A DNA stretch of 64,000 nucleotides from Sagittula salina (GCF_017813235.1 NZ_JAGISH010000005.1:62001-126000); one strand, 5' to 3'; numbered from the stretch's first letter, positions 26,029-34,945 are shown. Notes: a model not told the origin generated them from the letters alone. A program made the numbers and translations.

Positions 26029-26904
26029 CTAGACCACGCCGACAAATCGCTCAGGCAGCAGATATTGCTGCGCGTAGTCCGGGCGAGCGAACTGCCAGAA
26101 ACCGGTGTCCCCCCGTGACCCCCAGCTGCGGTGCATCCGCTTGCGCACCCAGCCGAGGTCAAAACCGTCCTCCATCTCCAACTCCGCAAAGCCGTCAAAA
26201 ACCGCCCGGTCCTCGCCGCGCGCTTCCGCGAACCAATGCCGCCCGATAGAGGCTTCCTGCACCGTCGCGCCGGTGCTTTCGGTCACCGCGTTGCGGGCGT
26301 TCATCACCTCGACGTAATTCGTGAAGTCGCAGAACTTCAGATGCAGCAAATACAACTCATCCGGCGCGTGGAGCTTGTCATATTGTGTGTAGTGCCCGCC
26401 GCGCGCGATCTTCACGCCGTGGCTGATGATGCATGGCTTCGAATAATGCGGCGCAAGGCGCACATGGCGGCGTGGTCCGATGATGCGGTCGGTGATCGCC
26501 TCGCGTTCCAAGTCGATCCGGTGGATCACCTCCAGCCCCAGCGGTGTCACCACCCGTTTGCGCCGCGCCGTGCGCAACCACTCCAGCAGGCTGCGCCCAT
26601 CGCTGGGGTCGACCACCACCAGCTCGTCAACGTCGCCCACAATGACGTGGTCATAGTAGCAGCGCAGGCCCTGCACGAAGTTGTTGAGCATCCGCCACCG
26701 CTTCATGTCGAAATTCGGATGCGGGTCGCCGGGAATACCGATGAGGTTGCACCCCTCGGCCAGCTGCGCCACCTCTTCGCCCCGGCCGTGGTTGACAATA
26801 TAACAGTTCTCCCGCCCGAGCGTTTCACCGTAATGCCTCAACCACGCCTTCAGGAAAAACGCGTCGTCGCGCACCATGGTCAGCGCCGCTGCAACCGATT
26901 GCAT
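26029..26904 (-). CDS. Glycosyltransferase family 2-type protein
   Basis: The 291-residue protein resembles the Glyco_tranf_2_4 group common in roseobacters. It begins MQSVAAALTMVRDDAFFLKA, where MVRDEx-FLKxWLRHY is the family pattern, continues with the acceptor-site run YIVNHGRG, and has the metal-binding DxD-like motif in VIVGDVDELVVVD. Later parts include PHYSKPCIISHGVKIARGGH. It probably adds a sugar to a surface polymer, in the cytoplasm or at the membrane; no membrane helix is seen. I place the start at ATG 26904, with GGGAGA upstream; an in-frame ATG at 26967 has no ribosome site. It is divergent from the sulfotransferase-like gene. Confidence 0.75.
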   Translation of the reverse strand: MQSVAAALTMVRDDAFFLKAWLRHYGETLGRENCYIVNHGRGEEVAQLAEGCNLIGIPGDPHPNFDMKRWRMLNNFVQGLRCYYDHVIVGDVDELVVVDPSDGRSLLEWLRTARRKRVVTPLGLEVIHRIDLEREAITDRIIGPRRHVRLAPHYSKPCIISHGVKIARGGHYTQYDKLHAPDELYLLHLKFCDFTNYVEVMNARNAVTESTGATVQEASIGRHWFAEARGEDRAVFDGFAELEMEDGFDLGWVRKRMHRSWGSRGDTGFWQFARPDYAQQYLLPERFVGVV

Positions 26905-27039
26905 CCGCTCGTCTCCCTCGCCCTCTGCCGGGACCGTTCGTGCAGGATAACGTTCCGCACGCCGCATGAGAATCGCATTTTTCCCCGCACGTGGCTAAGG
27001 TGGCACAAAAGACAACACGGGCAGGAAAGCAGACACAGG

Positions 27040-27819
27040 ATGAACCTGGACTTTACACCGGAGAGCGCGCCGGAAATTCCCGCCGTCTTCCCCGAGACCG
27101 GCTGGCACATCCAGCCCGGCCCGGTACCACCCGCCCGCGTTCAGGTCTTTGGCGAACGCTCTTCCGGGACGAACTTCGTCAAACGCCTGCTGGGTCGCAA
27201 TACCCCCCTCCAACCCATAGAGGCGCTCGGATGGAAGCACGGCTTCCCCCAGATGACGGCGATCCCGCCGGATGTGCTGATCGTCGCCTGCGTGCGCGAC
27301 GCGCGCCCGTGGTCGCTGTCGATGCACGCAAAGCCATGGCACACGCCGCCCGCGATGCAGCGGCTGGGCTATTCCGATTTTATCCGCCACCCGTGGGAAA
27401 CCATCGCCGATCGCAAGCGCTACTTCCCGCAGGTGGCCGATCTCGGCGGCGATGGTCGCCCGCTGCAACACGACCGCAATCCGCTGACCGGCCTGCCCTT
27501 TCCCGACCTGTTTTCGCTGCGGCGGGCCAAGCTCGCCTCTTTGTTGTCCTTCATGCGACGGGACTGCACACTGGTTGTGTGTCGGCTGGAGGCGGTTCAA
27601 CAGGCACCCGAGGCCTTCCTCGCCAACGTGGCCCGGCATCTCGCCCTGCTGCCGCCCGGCCCTTACCGGCCCGTCGTCAGACGCCTCGGTTCCAGATTCC
27701 GCGCCAGCGTAGAGGCGCGACCGGAAACACCGCGCGCCGTCCCCGAAGCCGACCTCGACTTCCTGCGCTGCCGTCTGAATCTCGAAACCGAATCCCGCCT
27801 CGGCTACGACTACGGCTGA
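27040..27819 (+). CDS. Sulfotransferase-like P-loop protein
   Basis: The 259-residue protein has FGERSSGTNFVKRLLGRN near residue 40, a phosphate-binding loop like the PAPS 5'-phosphosulfate loop of sulfotransferases, and a later ACVRDARPWSLSMHAKPWH that fits the 3'-phosphate-binding arginine/serine region. LKRNRP-like conserved ends are lacking, so the assignment is to the fold rather than to a reaction. AGGA directly precedes the ATG. Its divergent neighbour is a glycosyltransferase, which fits a role in decorating surface polysaccharide; this is inference from context only. Confidence 0.6.
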   Translation: MNLDFTPESAPEIPAVFPETGWHIQPGPVPPARVQVFGERSSGTNFVKRLLGRNTPLQPIEALGWKHGFPQMTAIPPDVLIVACVRDARPWSLSMHAKPWHTPPAMQRLGYSDFIRHPWETIADRKRYFPQVADLGGDGRPLQHDRNPLTGLPFPDLFSLRRAKLASLLSFMRRDCTLVVCRLEAVQQAPEAFLANVARHLALLPPGPYRPVVRRLGSRFRASVEARPETPRAVPEADLDFLRCRLNLETESRLGYDYG

Positions 27820-27851
27820 CAATCCGGGTCGGCCCGACCGTCCGCTCCTTT

Positions 27852-27871
27852 GATTCAGAAATACCTGAATC
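27852..27871. repeat. Small inverted repeat after the sulfotransferase-like gene
   Basis: GATTCAG (27852-27858) and CTGAATC (27865-27871) pair perfectly around a 6-base loop. It lies between two convergent genes and has no T-run longer than two, so termination is possible but weak. Confidence 0.4.
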
Positions 27872-27970
27872 GCGCCGGTCTCATCCCGGAAGCAGACGTT
27901 TCACAGGATACGTCTGTCGCCCGCCCGGAAAGGACACCCGAGTCGCCCCGCACCGCCAGGGTGAAACCGT

Positions 27971-29245
27971 TCAACGGACATCGACCAGAATAGCGCGAAA
28001 ATCGTTCACGTTCGTCCCCGTCGGGCCCGGTTCAAAGAGATCACCCAACACCTCGAACGCGCCATAGGGGTCCTGCCGGTGAACGAACCCGCGCGGATCC
28101 TGCCCGGTCGCGCGCAGCCGCGCCATGCTCTCACCATCGGCAAAGGCCCCGGCGTTGTCTTCCGACCCGTCGATGCCGTCGGTATCCGCCGCAAGCGCCG
28201 TCACCGGCAGCCCTTCGATCCCCTGCGCCAGACCCAACAGAAAGGCCGTGTTACGTCCGCCTCGACCGGGGTTATCGCCCAGCATCACCGTGGTTTCACC
28301 GCCGGAGAGGATCACCACCGGGGCACGGAAAGGACGCCCGCGCAGCGCCACCTCCCGGGCGATGGCCGCGTGCACGCCGCCCACGACCGCCGCCTCGCCC
28401 TCGATCGCGTCGGACAGGATCGCCGCCGGAATACCCGCGGCCTCCGCCCTTGCCGCCGCCGCCTCCAGCGACAGGCGAGCAGAGGCCACGACGCGCACGA
28501 CATTCCCCTCAAAGCACCCGTCCAGCGGGTTCGGCGCCGCAGCGGCCTCCGCTTCGATATGCGCCATGATACGCTCAGGCAGAACGATGCCTCGGGTCTC
28601 GATCATGCGCAGCGCATCCTCCCGGCTGACCCAATCCGGCACCGTCGGGCCAGAGGCCACCTGCGCCGGATCGTCCCCCGGCACATCCGAAACCACGAGA
28701 CTGACCACCTGCGCCGGGGCGCAGGCGGCGGCCAGACGCCCGCCCTTGATCCGGCTGACGTGTTTGCGGATGGCGTTCATCACCCCGATGGGCGCGCCCG
28801 AGGCCAGAAGCGCCCGGTTCAGCGCCTGCTCGTCCGCCAGCGTCAATCCCTCAGGCGGCGCGGGCAGGAGAGCGGAGCCACCGCCACAGACCAACGCCAC
28901 CACGAGATCCGCCGCCGTCAGTCCCTCCACCGCGTCGAACACCGCTTGCGTTGCCACGAGCCCGGCCTCGTCCGGTACCGGGTGGGCCGCCTCCAGCACG
29001 GTCAGGTGGCGGCATGGTGCGGCGTAACCGTAGCGGGTGACCACGATCCCCTCCAGCGCGCCATTGCCGGCCTCTTCCCACAGATCCTCGAAGGCCGCGG
29101 CCAATTGCGCCGCCCCTTTGCCAAGGGCGATGACCACCGTTCGTCCCGCAGGTTTGGGCGGCAGCACGTCCCGCAACGCCAGCACCGGGTCCGCCGCGTC
29201 CACCGCCGCGTCGAACAGATCCGTCAGAAAGGCACGCTTATCCAT
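27971..29245 (-). CDS. Glycerate 2-kinase (MOFRL family)
   Basis: The 424-residue enzyme phosphorylates glycerate, feeding it to lower glycolysis. Family marks are VVIALGKGAAQLAAAF, VCGGGSALLPAPPEGL, GAPIGVMNAIRKHVSRIKGG, VVSDVPGDDPAQVASGPT, and the C-terminal MOFRL part with ILSGGETTVML, GRGGRNTAFLLGLAQ and ALAADTDGIDGSEDNAGA. ATG 29245, preceded by AAGGAAA, overlaps the end of the carnitine dehydrogenase gene by 8 bases, showing translational coupling. It is the last gene of a four-gene minus-strand operon. Names used elsewhere include gckA or ttuD. Confidence 0.9.
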   Translation of the reverse strand: MDKRAFLTDLFDAAVDAADPVLALRDVLPPKPAGRTVVIALGKGAAQLAAAFEDLWEEAGNGALEGIVVTRYGYAAPCRHLTVLEAAHPVPDEAGLVATQAVFDAVEGLTAADLVVALVCGGGSALLPAPPEGLTLADEQALNRALLASGAPIGVMNAIRKHVSRIKGGRLAAACAPAQVVSLVVSDVPGDDPAQVASGPTVPDWVSREDALRMIETRGIVLPERIMAHIEAEAAAAPNPLDGCFEGNVVRVVASARLSLEAAAARAEAAGIPAAILSDAIEGEAAVVGGVHAAIAREVALRGRPFRAPVVILSGGETTVMLGDNPGRGGRNTAFLLGLAQGIEGLPVTALAADTDGIDGSEDNAGAFADGESMARLRATGQDPRGFVHRQDPYGAFEVLGDLFEPGPTGTNVNDFRAILVDVR

Positions 29246-30674
29246 GGTCCGTTTCCTTTTTCGCATGTGCGGACTCTCGATGCACCGCAGCCAGGCGTTC
29301 CACCGCCTCCGCCACCTCCGGCAAGGGAGCGCAGCTGCGCCGTGTTTCCAAGGAGACATGCAGCAAAAACTGATCACAGGTGGCAAGCAACGTGCCATCC
29401 GCCCGCTTCATCTCGTGCCAGAGACGCAGTTTCTTTCCCTCGCCAAACATCACCCGCGTTTCCACATAAAACGATTCACCAACAAGGGTCTCCGCCAGAT
29501 ACTTCATGTTGGTTTCGGCAGTGAAATAGCTCATGCCCGCATCGATATAGGCCCGGTCCGCGCCGACATGCGCCATCAGCGCCTCCGAGGCATCCGAAAA
29601 CACCTGCCCGTAGCGCCCTTCGTTCATGTGGCCGTTAACGTCCGCCCAGTCCACGGGCACCGTCCGCCGCACAGCGACCAGGGGCACACCGTCCCCCAAT
29701 GGCCGCCGCAAACCCGCGTCGTGGTCGAGGATCAAGCGCCCCGCTGCCGCCTCCTGCCCCTTCAGAGCGCGCAGGATGGCGACAAGGTTGTTGTCGCGTA
29801 GCCGCTCCAGCTCCCGGATCGTGCTCTGCCCGGACTGGGCGTCGGACTGCTCGGCGATCAGATCCACCAGCGCCGGGGTAAAATCCGGCACATCCGTCAG
29901 CCGGGTCCATGGCCACGACAGGCACGGACCGAACTGCGCCATGAAATGCCGCATCCCAGCCTCGCCGCCCGCCACGCGGTAGGTTTCGAACAGACCCATC
30001 TGTGCCCACCTCAGGCCAAAGCCATAGCGGATCGCGTTGTCGATCTCCTCCGTGGTGGCGAGACCATCCTTCACCAGCCAGAGCGCCTCGCGCCACACTG
30101 CCTCGAGGAAACGGTCGGCGATGTGGGCGTCGATCTCCGCGCGGACGTGCAAAGGGTACATGCCGATCCGGGTCAGGATCGCCTTGGCCCGATCAATCGT
30201 TTCGGGCGCGGCGGCCGGGCCGGGCACCAGTTCCACCAACGGCAGCAGGTAGACCGGGTTGAAGGGGTGCGCCACGACGATCTGCCCGGGTCGCGCCGCC
30301 CCCGCCTGCAATTCGGACGGCTTGAAGCCGGAGGTCGAGGACGCCAGCACCGCATCGACATCACAAATGTCCTGTATCTCCTTGAAAACTTGTAACTTCA
30401 GACCGGACTTCTCCGGAACGCTTTCCTGGACCCAAACCGCCCCGGCGACCGCATCCGCGACGCTCCCATGATAGCTGATCCCGCCGGGCGTCGGCATGGG
30501 GTTTTCATAGAGCATGGGCAGGGTGCGGGTCGCATTCTCCATCACCGCGCCGATCTTTCGCTGGGCCTCCGGGTCGGGGTCGAAGACGCGGACCTCCCAG
30601 CCCATCAGCGCGAAACGCGCGGCCCAGCCGCCGCCGATCACGCCGCCGCCGATGATCGCCGCCACCTGTTTCAT
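29238..30674 (-). CDS. L-carnitine dehydrogenase fused to betainyl-CoA thioesterase
   Basis: Residues 1-320 are a 3-hydroxyacyl-CoA-dehydrogenase-type enzyme: the NAD-binding AAIIGGGVIGGGWAARFALM, the VQESVPEK and SSTSGFKPSELQ segments, VAHPFNPVYLLPLVELV and a helical C-terminal domain. It would oxidise carnitine to 3-dehydrocarnitine. Residues of about 345-478 are a hot-dog thioesterase (VPVDWADVNGHMNEGRYGQV, FTAETNMKYLAE, RLWHEMKRADGTLLATCDQF). This two-domain fusion is known from carnitine-degrading alphaproteobacteria, where the second domain hydrolyses betainyl-CoA to glycine betaine. ATG 30674 overlaps the lipoprotein gene by 4 bases and GAGAGAGG precedes it. The keto-acid cleavage enzyme of that pathway is not in the window. 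Confidence 0.88.
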   Translation of the reverse strand: MKQVAAIIGGGVIGGGWAARFALMGWEVRVFDPDPEAQRKIGAVMENATRTLPMLYENPMPTPGGISYHGSVADAVAGAVWVQESVPEKSGLKLQVFKEIQDICDVDAVLASSTSGFKPSELQAGAARPGQIVVAHPFNPVYLLPLVELVPGPAAAPETIDRAKAILTRIGMYPLHVRAEIDAHIADRFLEAVWREALWLVKDGLATTEEIDNAIRYGFGLRWAQMGLFETYRVAGGEAGMRHFMAQFGPCLSWPWTRLTDVPDFTPALVDLIAEQSDAQSGQSTIRELERLRDNNLVAILRALKGQEAAAGRLILDHDAGLRRPLGDGVPLVAVRRTVPVDWADVNGHMNEGRYGQVFSDASEALMAHVGADRAYIDAGMSYFTAETNMKYLAETLVGESFYVETRVMFGEGKKLRLWHEMKRADGTLLATCDQFLLHVSLETRRSCAPLPEVAEAVERLAAVHRESAHAKKETDHG

Positions 30675-31126
30675 GCCCCTCTCTCCGTCACCGCCAGCCG
30701 CGACAGGTCGTAGCCGTACCATTCCAGGATCTCGCGCGCCGCGCGCAGCCGTTCGCCGGGGCGGCCCGTCCGGTCGAGAATGGCGAACCAGCCTCCACCC
30801 GGATCGCCCATCGCCAGCGTCCGGTTGTCGGCGTCCAGCCAATGCACCCAGAGCGTGCCCTCGCCCCAGTCGAACCGTCCCAGTCCCTGCGGAACCAGAA
30901 CCCGAGTGTCTGTTCCGAAACGCATGGCGTTGGCCCCGAACAGGACTTCCGTCCCGGCTTCCGCGCGCGAGCTTTCCACCACCTGCCAGCGCCCGCCCAG
31001 CCGGGACAATGAGACGTCGGTCTGGCTGGCCACCGGCGCGGTCGGGTTGCGCAGCGGCACGGGCGCGCGCGGCAGGACGGCGGTCGAGGTACAGCCCGCC
31101 AGCACCAGTGGCAGCAGCCAGCGCAT
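30671..31126 (-). CDS. Lipocalin-like lipoprotein
   Basis: The 151-residue protein begins with a lipoprotein signal, MRWLLPLVLAGCTSTAVLP, where LAGC is the lipobox. LGGRWQVVESSRAEAG follows, with the G-x-W pattern of lipocalins, and beta-rich stretches such as FDWGEGTLWVHWLDADNRT and GGGWFAILDRTG. The end, ILEWYGYDLSRLAV, also fits bacterial lipocalin (Blc-like) proteins. The start shares one base with the stop of the SGNH gene (TGATG), and the end overlaps carnitine dehydrogenase by 4 bases. A role in binding a hydrophobic ligand at the outer membrane is possible, but its link to carnitine use is unknown. Confidence 0.75.
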   Translation of the reverse strand: MRWLLPLVLAGCTSTAVLPRAPVPLRNPTAPVASQTDVSLSRLGGRWQVVESSRAEAGTEVLFGANAMRFGTDTRVLVPQGLGRFDWGEGTLWVHWLDADNRTLAMGDPGGGWFAILDRTGRPGERLRAAREILEWYGYDLSRLAVTERGA

Positions 31127-31752
31127 CACGCCAGCGCGTCCCGCACGGCCGCCGCCATGGCGTGACCGATGGCGATATGCCCCGCCTCCTCCATGTGGAC
31201 GCCGTCCACCGGCGACACCACCGCGCATGCGCCAGCGTCGAAGAAACCGCATCCCTGCCGCTCCGCAACCGCGCGCAACAGCTCGGTCAGCCCGGCCTGC
31301 CGCGCCTCCGCGCCGACGAAAACCTCCGCCAGAGACCCGATTTCACGCACCGGGACCGGGGCCACGACGAGGATGCGCCGCACCACGCCCTCTGCCTTTG
31401 CCATGAGCACCAGCCGCTCCACCGAGCGGGCGATTTCCCACGCGGTCACGGAAAAGCGGCTCTTCAGGTCGTTGGTGCCCAGCATCAGGATCATCAGGTC
31501 GATGGGCCGATGGGAATTCAGCACCGCCTGCAGCACGGCCGCGCCGTCGCGGCAGCCGCCCTCCACCACATCTTCGTGCACCGTGGTCCGCCCCGGCAAT
31601 CCTTCCGGGATCACCTCGACGCCTTCGCCCAGTTCCGCCGCTAGTACATCCGGCCAGCGGCGCCCCTTCGGATGGCGGTCCTGCCCGCCGGGCGCGGCCA
31701 TCGGCGCCGTGCCATGGGTGTTGCTGTCGCCGTAACACAAAATGACGGTCAT
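31126..31752 (-). CDS. SGNH/GDSL family hydrolase
   Basis: The 208-residue hydrolase has the block motifs of the family: the nucleophile in LCYGDSNTHGTAP, GLPGRTTVHED, the oxyanion Asn in LMLGTNDLKSRF, and the catalytic Asp/His in SPVDGVHMEEAGHIAIGHAM. It lacks a signal peptide, so it is a cytoplasmic esterase or lipase-like enzyme; members of this arylesterase/acyl-CoA-thioesterase-like group act on small esters. ATG 31752 follows CCGGAG and matches the family start. It is the first gene of the coupled carnitine operon and could free carnitine from acyl-carnitine esters, which is a guess from context. Confidence 0.82.
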   Translation of the reverse strand: MTVILCYGDSNTHGTAPMAAPGGQDRHPKGRRWPDVLAAELGEGVEVIPEGLPGRTTVHEDVVEGGCRDGAAVLQAVLNSHRPIDLMILMLGTNDLKSRFSVTAWEIARSVERLVLMAKAEGVVRRILVVAPVPVREIGSLAEVFVGAEARQAGLTELLRAVAERQGCGFFDAGACAVVSPVDGVHMEEAGHIAIGHAMAAAVRDALA

Positions 31753-31852
31753 GATCGCTCCGGGGGTTGCCTGTTGCGTCACCCAACCGCCCCTCCGCCC
31801 CCGGGTCAATGGCAAACCATCCTTCTGAGCGCCTTGGATTCGCCACGCCCGC

Positions 31853-32137
31853 ATGGCATCCAGTAAGCGATTTTCAACCATGCATCCCGGAACCAAGCCC
31901 TTGCTCACCGCGCCCGATACGGAGGCCCCGACCCGTCAGAGCCGCCACAGCCGTCTGTTCTCGCTCTATCGACAGGAAGCGGTGACAGATGGCCCCGATG
32001 AACCGGCGGCAACCGCTCCCGGCAGGCTGCCCACCGCACTGTCACCCGAGGACATCACGCGCATGCAGGAACAGGCGACAAGCACGCTGGCCCGGCCGCG
32101 TGTGCGTCGCAGTTTATGGCAAAGGCTTCGCGGATAA
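31853..32137 (+). CDS. Small hypothetical protein
   Basis: A 94-residue open frame with third-position GC typical of coding DNA, but without a clear ribosome site. ATG 31880 (MHPGTKPLLTAPD) is an equally good start. The sequence is polar and basic at the end (LARPRVRRSLWQRLRG), with no membrane segment. I do not recognise it. It lies between the divergent carnitine operon and convergent rlmE, so if real it has its own promoter. Confidence 0.4.
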   Translation: MASSKRFSTMHPGTKPLLTAPDTEAPTRQSRHSRLFSLYRQEAVTDGPDEPAATAPGRLPTALSPEDITRMQEQATSTLARPRVRRSLWQRLRG

Positions 32138-32169
32138 GTTCAGGAAAAAACTGAAGTGCCAAACGCGCC

Positions 32170-32880
32170 TCAGCCACGAAATCCCGTTGCCACCACGAAC
32201 TTTTCGGAGGAATCGGCCCGGCTGGCTGGCGGCTTGAAATTCGCAACCTTGGCAAAGCGCTGCTTCAGCACCGCCTGAAGCGATCCTTCCGCGCCCCCCG
32301 CCAGAACCTTGGCGACAAATGTCCCGCCCTCTTCCAGCACGTCAAACGCCAGTTCCGCCGCCGCCTCGCACAGCGCGATGATGCGCAGGTGGTCGGTCTG
32401 CTTGTGCCCCGAGGACGAGGCCGCCATGTCCGACATCACAACGTCGGCCTTGCCACCCAGCCAGTCCTTGATCTTGTCGTCCGCACCCTCCGACAGGAAA
32501 TCCAGCTGGTGCAGCTCGACCCCGGCCAGCGGTTCGATCTCCTGCAAGTCGATGCCAAGGATGAACCCCTGCTTCTTGCCGGGGCGGTCGCCCAGAACGT
32601 TCACCCGCTTCGCGGCGACCTGGCACCAGCCACCGGGCGCACAGCCAAGGTCCACGACCCGCGCGCCGGGCACGAGAAAGCGGTACTTGTCGTCGATCTC
32701 GAGGATCTTGTAGGCGGCGCGACCGCGAAAGCCGTCCACCTTCGCGCGCTTTACATAGGGATCGTTCAGCTGCCGCTGCAACCAGCGGGTGGAGGACAGC
32801 GTGCGGCCGCGCGCGGTCTTCACCTTCACCTTCAGATCGCGCTCGCCGCGCCCGGATGTATTCTTCGGCCCCTTCGCCAT
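32170..32880 (-). CDS. rlmE: 23S rRNA (uridine-2'-O) methyltransferase RlmE (FtsJ)
   Basis: RlmE methylates the ribose of U2552 in 23S rRNA late in large-subunit assembly. The 236 residues show a basic N-terminus, then [20 protein letters not shown] with the first catalytic Lys, the SAM-binding [16 protein letters not shown], the catalytic Asp in [15 protein letters not shown], and the catalytic Lys in [12 protein letters not shown]. The E. coli protein is 209 residues; the extra length is mostly the basic start. ppx lies 88 bases upstream on the same strand, as in many roseobacters, with one intergenic repeat copy between them. Confidence 0.93.
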   Translation of the reverse strand: MAKGPKNTSGRGERDLKVKVKTARGRTLSSTRWLQRQLNDPYVKRAKVDGFRGRAAYKILEIDDKYRFLVPGARVVDLGCAPGGWCQVAAKRVNVLGDRPGKKQGFILGIDLQEIEPLAGVELHQLDFLSEGADDKIKDWLGGKADVVMSDMAASSSGHKQTDHLRIIALCEAAAELAFDVLEEGGTFVAKVLAGGAEGSLQAVLKQRFAKVANFKPPASRADSSEKFVVATGFRG

Positions 32881-32910
32881 CAGCGCGACCTTCCTGCTTG
32901 TGTGCTTTCA

Positions 32911-32946
32911 AAAGACCTCCGGGGGTCCGGAGGGCAGCGCCCCCCG
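32911..32946. repeat. Intergenic G/C hairpin repeat, copy 2
   Basis: AAAGACCTCC, a G-run, TCCGGAGGGCAGC and a closing C-run repeat the pattern of the copies at 9612 and 51122. It lies between rlmE and ppx on the same strand, so it is not confined to gene ends that face each other. Confidence 0.6.
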
Positions 32947-32968
32947 ACCTCTTTGCCCGGAGAGCCGT

Positions 32969-34081
32969 CTATAGCGGACCGTCTTCCAGAACGCCATCCG
33001 CTGACATCTGCGCATAGAGCAATCCCTCGCGCAGGCCCCGGTCCGCGACCGACAGCCGATCCGTGGGCCATGCCCGCAACAGCGCTTGCAGGATCGCGGA
33101 CCCCGACATGATCAGCGCATGCCTGTCCGGGCCGATGCGCGGGTCCTTGCGGCGCCCCGTCGGTCCCATTTCGAGATAACGGTTGATGACCGCCTCGATC
33201 TGGTCCGAGGACATCCGCAAGCCGTCAACCTTTGTCCGGTCGTAGCGCCGCAGACCCAGATGCGAGGCCGCCACCGTCGTGACCGTGCCGGACGTGCCGA
33301 CGATCTGGAACCCCTCGCGGGCCTGCTGGTCCTGGTAGGGCGTGAACTCCGCCATGTTCTCCTCGAAGAACCAGCTCATCAGCGCGTAGCGCGCGCCATC
33401 GTCCTCCACATCCGCGAACTGGTCGCGCAATGTGGCCACGCCCAGCGGGACCGATATCCAGTCTACCACCTTGGCCGTGGGAAACGGGCTGTGCGGCGGA
33501 TGAAAGCCCGCATGCAGCCGCATGATCGCGCGCGGCCGTTCGCGCGGCTCCACCGCAGAAAGGTCGATCCACACCAATTCCGTGGAGCCGCCGCCGATGT
33601 CGACGACCAGCAGCTGCTCCGTCTTGGTAGAGACGAGCGGCGCACAGGAGATCACCGCAAGACGGGCTTCCTCCTCTGGCTGGATGATCTCCAGCGTCAG
33701 ACCGGTTTCGCGGCGAACGTGGCGGATGAAGTCACGAGCGTTCTTGGCCCGTCTGCAGGCCTCTGTCGCGACCAGCCTCATCCGGGTCACGCTGTGCCTG
33801 TCGATCTTCTGCTTGCAGACCTTCAGGGCAGCCACCGTCCGCCCCATCGAGGCGCGGCCAAGACGGCCGGACATCTCGAGCCCCTGTCCCAGCTGGACGG
33901 ATTTCGAGAAGCTGTCGACCACATGGAACTGGCTGCCCTTTGGCTGGGCAATCAGCATGCGACAACTGTTTGTTCCCAGATCCAGCGCGGCATACAGCGC
34001 GTTGGGATCCGGGCTTTTCGGCGCGGGACTCTCGACCGGTCTCGGGAAAGCGCCCGCAGCCTTGGGACGCTTGGGCGCCAT
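32969..34081 (-). CDS. ppx: Exopolyphosphatase / guanosine pentaphosphatase family (Ppx/GppA)
   Basis: The 370-residue enzyme belongs to the actin-like ASKHA superfamily and removes phosphate from polyphosphate or from pppGpp. It starts with a Pro/Lys-rich tail, then the first phosphate loop LYAALDLGTNSCRMLIAQP. The conserved RRAKNARDFIRHVRRETGL, LEIIQPEEEARLA, LLVVDIGGGSTELVWI and GTSGTVTTVAA follow. It lacks the C-terminal HD-like domain of the longer E. coli Ppx (about 510 residues), as is usual for this short alphaproteobacterial form. Which substrate it prefers cannot be told from sequence. Confidence 0.88.
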   Translation of the reverse strand: MAPKRPKAAGAFPRPVESPAPKSPDPNALYAALDLGTNSCRMLIAQPKGSQFHVVDSFSKSVQLGQGLEMSGRLGRASMGRTVAALKVCKQKIDRHSVTRMRLVATEACRRAKNARDFIRHVRRETGLTLEIIQPEEEARLAVISCAPLVSTKTEQLLVVDIGGGSTELVWIDLSAVEPRERPRAIMRLHAGFHPPHSPFPTAKVVDWISVPLGVATLRDQFADVEDDGARYALMSWFFEENMAEFTPYQDQQAREGFQIVGTSGTVTTVAASHLGLRRYDRTKVDGLRMSSDQIEAVINRYLEMGPTGRRKDPRIGPDRHALIMSGSAILQALLRAWPTDRLSVADRGLREGLLYAQMSADGVLEDGPL

Positions 34082-34540
34082 TTCGATGCGCCTCTTTCCG
34101 ATTTCAACTTGGGTTCAATGTACGCATCACGCTGCCAACTAGCAAGCCGCATGAACCCGCGCATCCGGCGGGTTGCGGAATTCATAACGGGGGCGCTCCA
34201 ATCTTGATCGACAAAGCGCTGCGGTGTGGTCAGGCGCTCCGTCGAGATCACCGGCGGCGCACTCCTGGATGGAATACCCATGATGTCGGGATGTCTGAGG
34301 TTGGGCCCGCTTGCCGTTGCGACTTGCCGAAGACTGTCCCTCGACTGGCCGCTAACCGTCAAAGCGCTCATCATTTTCCTGAAAACTTTGGGGGGGTGCT
34401 GCCGTTCCCCCCGGGCGCGGTTTTCTCTACCTTGTCGCGGACAGCGCGCCTTGGGTCGAAAAACGACGCAGGGGGCGGCGGTCACGCGGGTACGAACAGG
34501 ACAAGTACCATCACTATGGGCATCCAGGGGGAATCAACGC
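34082..34540. other. Divergent gene-free region between ppx and the C1 cluster
   Basis: This 459-base region has open frames but none with protein-family patterns. I looked for a cobalamin riboswitch because the downstream genes use a corrinoid, and did not find its usual conserved boxes. GGGGGA before ATG 34541 is the only site I can name. Confidence 0.45.
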
Positions 34541-34861
34541 ATGGGCACACAGGATCTGACCATCGTCTACTGGCGGGACATCCCCGCGCAGGTCATCGTC
34601 GGCAAGGGCCGCCGAGGGGCAAAGGTGCAATTGCCGGAGCGCTTCGAGCAGGCCATCGACCGCGCCGCGATGAAGACCGGCGCCGCGGAGACCGACGCCT
34701 ACCTCGCGGAATGGCGCAAGGCGGTCGAGGGAAAGGTCGACGGCGACCCGATGCAGGCAGCGCAGGCCGAGGCCGCGCGAATCGAGGCCGACTACGACAC
34801 CGACCGGATCAAGGCGCTGATCGCCAATGACGGCTGGGCGCAGGCCCGCGTCGACACCTGA
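34541..34861 (+). CDS. Virulence-factor domain protein of MTHFR clusters
   Basis: The 106-residue protein MGTQDLTIVYWRDIPAQVIVG matches the small family (Pfam Virulence_fact) found beside methylenetetrahydrofolate reductase genes in alphaproteobacteria. The hallmark stretch is TIVYWRDIPAQV, followed by RRGAKVQLPERFEQAIDRAAM and a C-terminal AEAARIEADYD. The family name is historical; no virulence role is implied. It has no signal or membrane segment. The ATG has GGGGGA upstream, and the reductase gene starts 84 bases after its stop. It is probably an accessory factor of the C1 pathway. Confidence 0.75.
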   Translation: MGTQDLTIVYWRDIPAQVIVGKGRRGAKVQLPERFEQAIDRAAMKTGAAETDAYLAEWRKAVEGKVDGDPMQAAQAEAARIEADYDTDRIKALIANDGWAQARVDT

Positions 34862-34945
34862 GCATCCCGCGCCCCTGGCCCGTCGTTCTGCCCCCATGAC
34901 CCTGCCCCCCATGACCCTGCCCGCATGTCCCTGAAGGAGGCCCTT

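Noticed and set aside
34082..34540. A cobalamin riboswitch ahead of the corrinoid C1 cluster
   Set aside because: I looked for the conserved boxes by eye and found none; the region is gene-free but otherwise unexplained.
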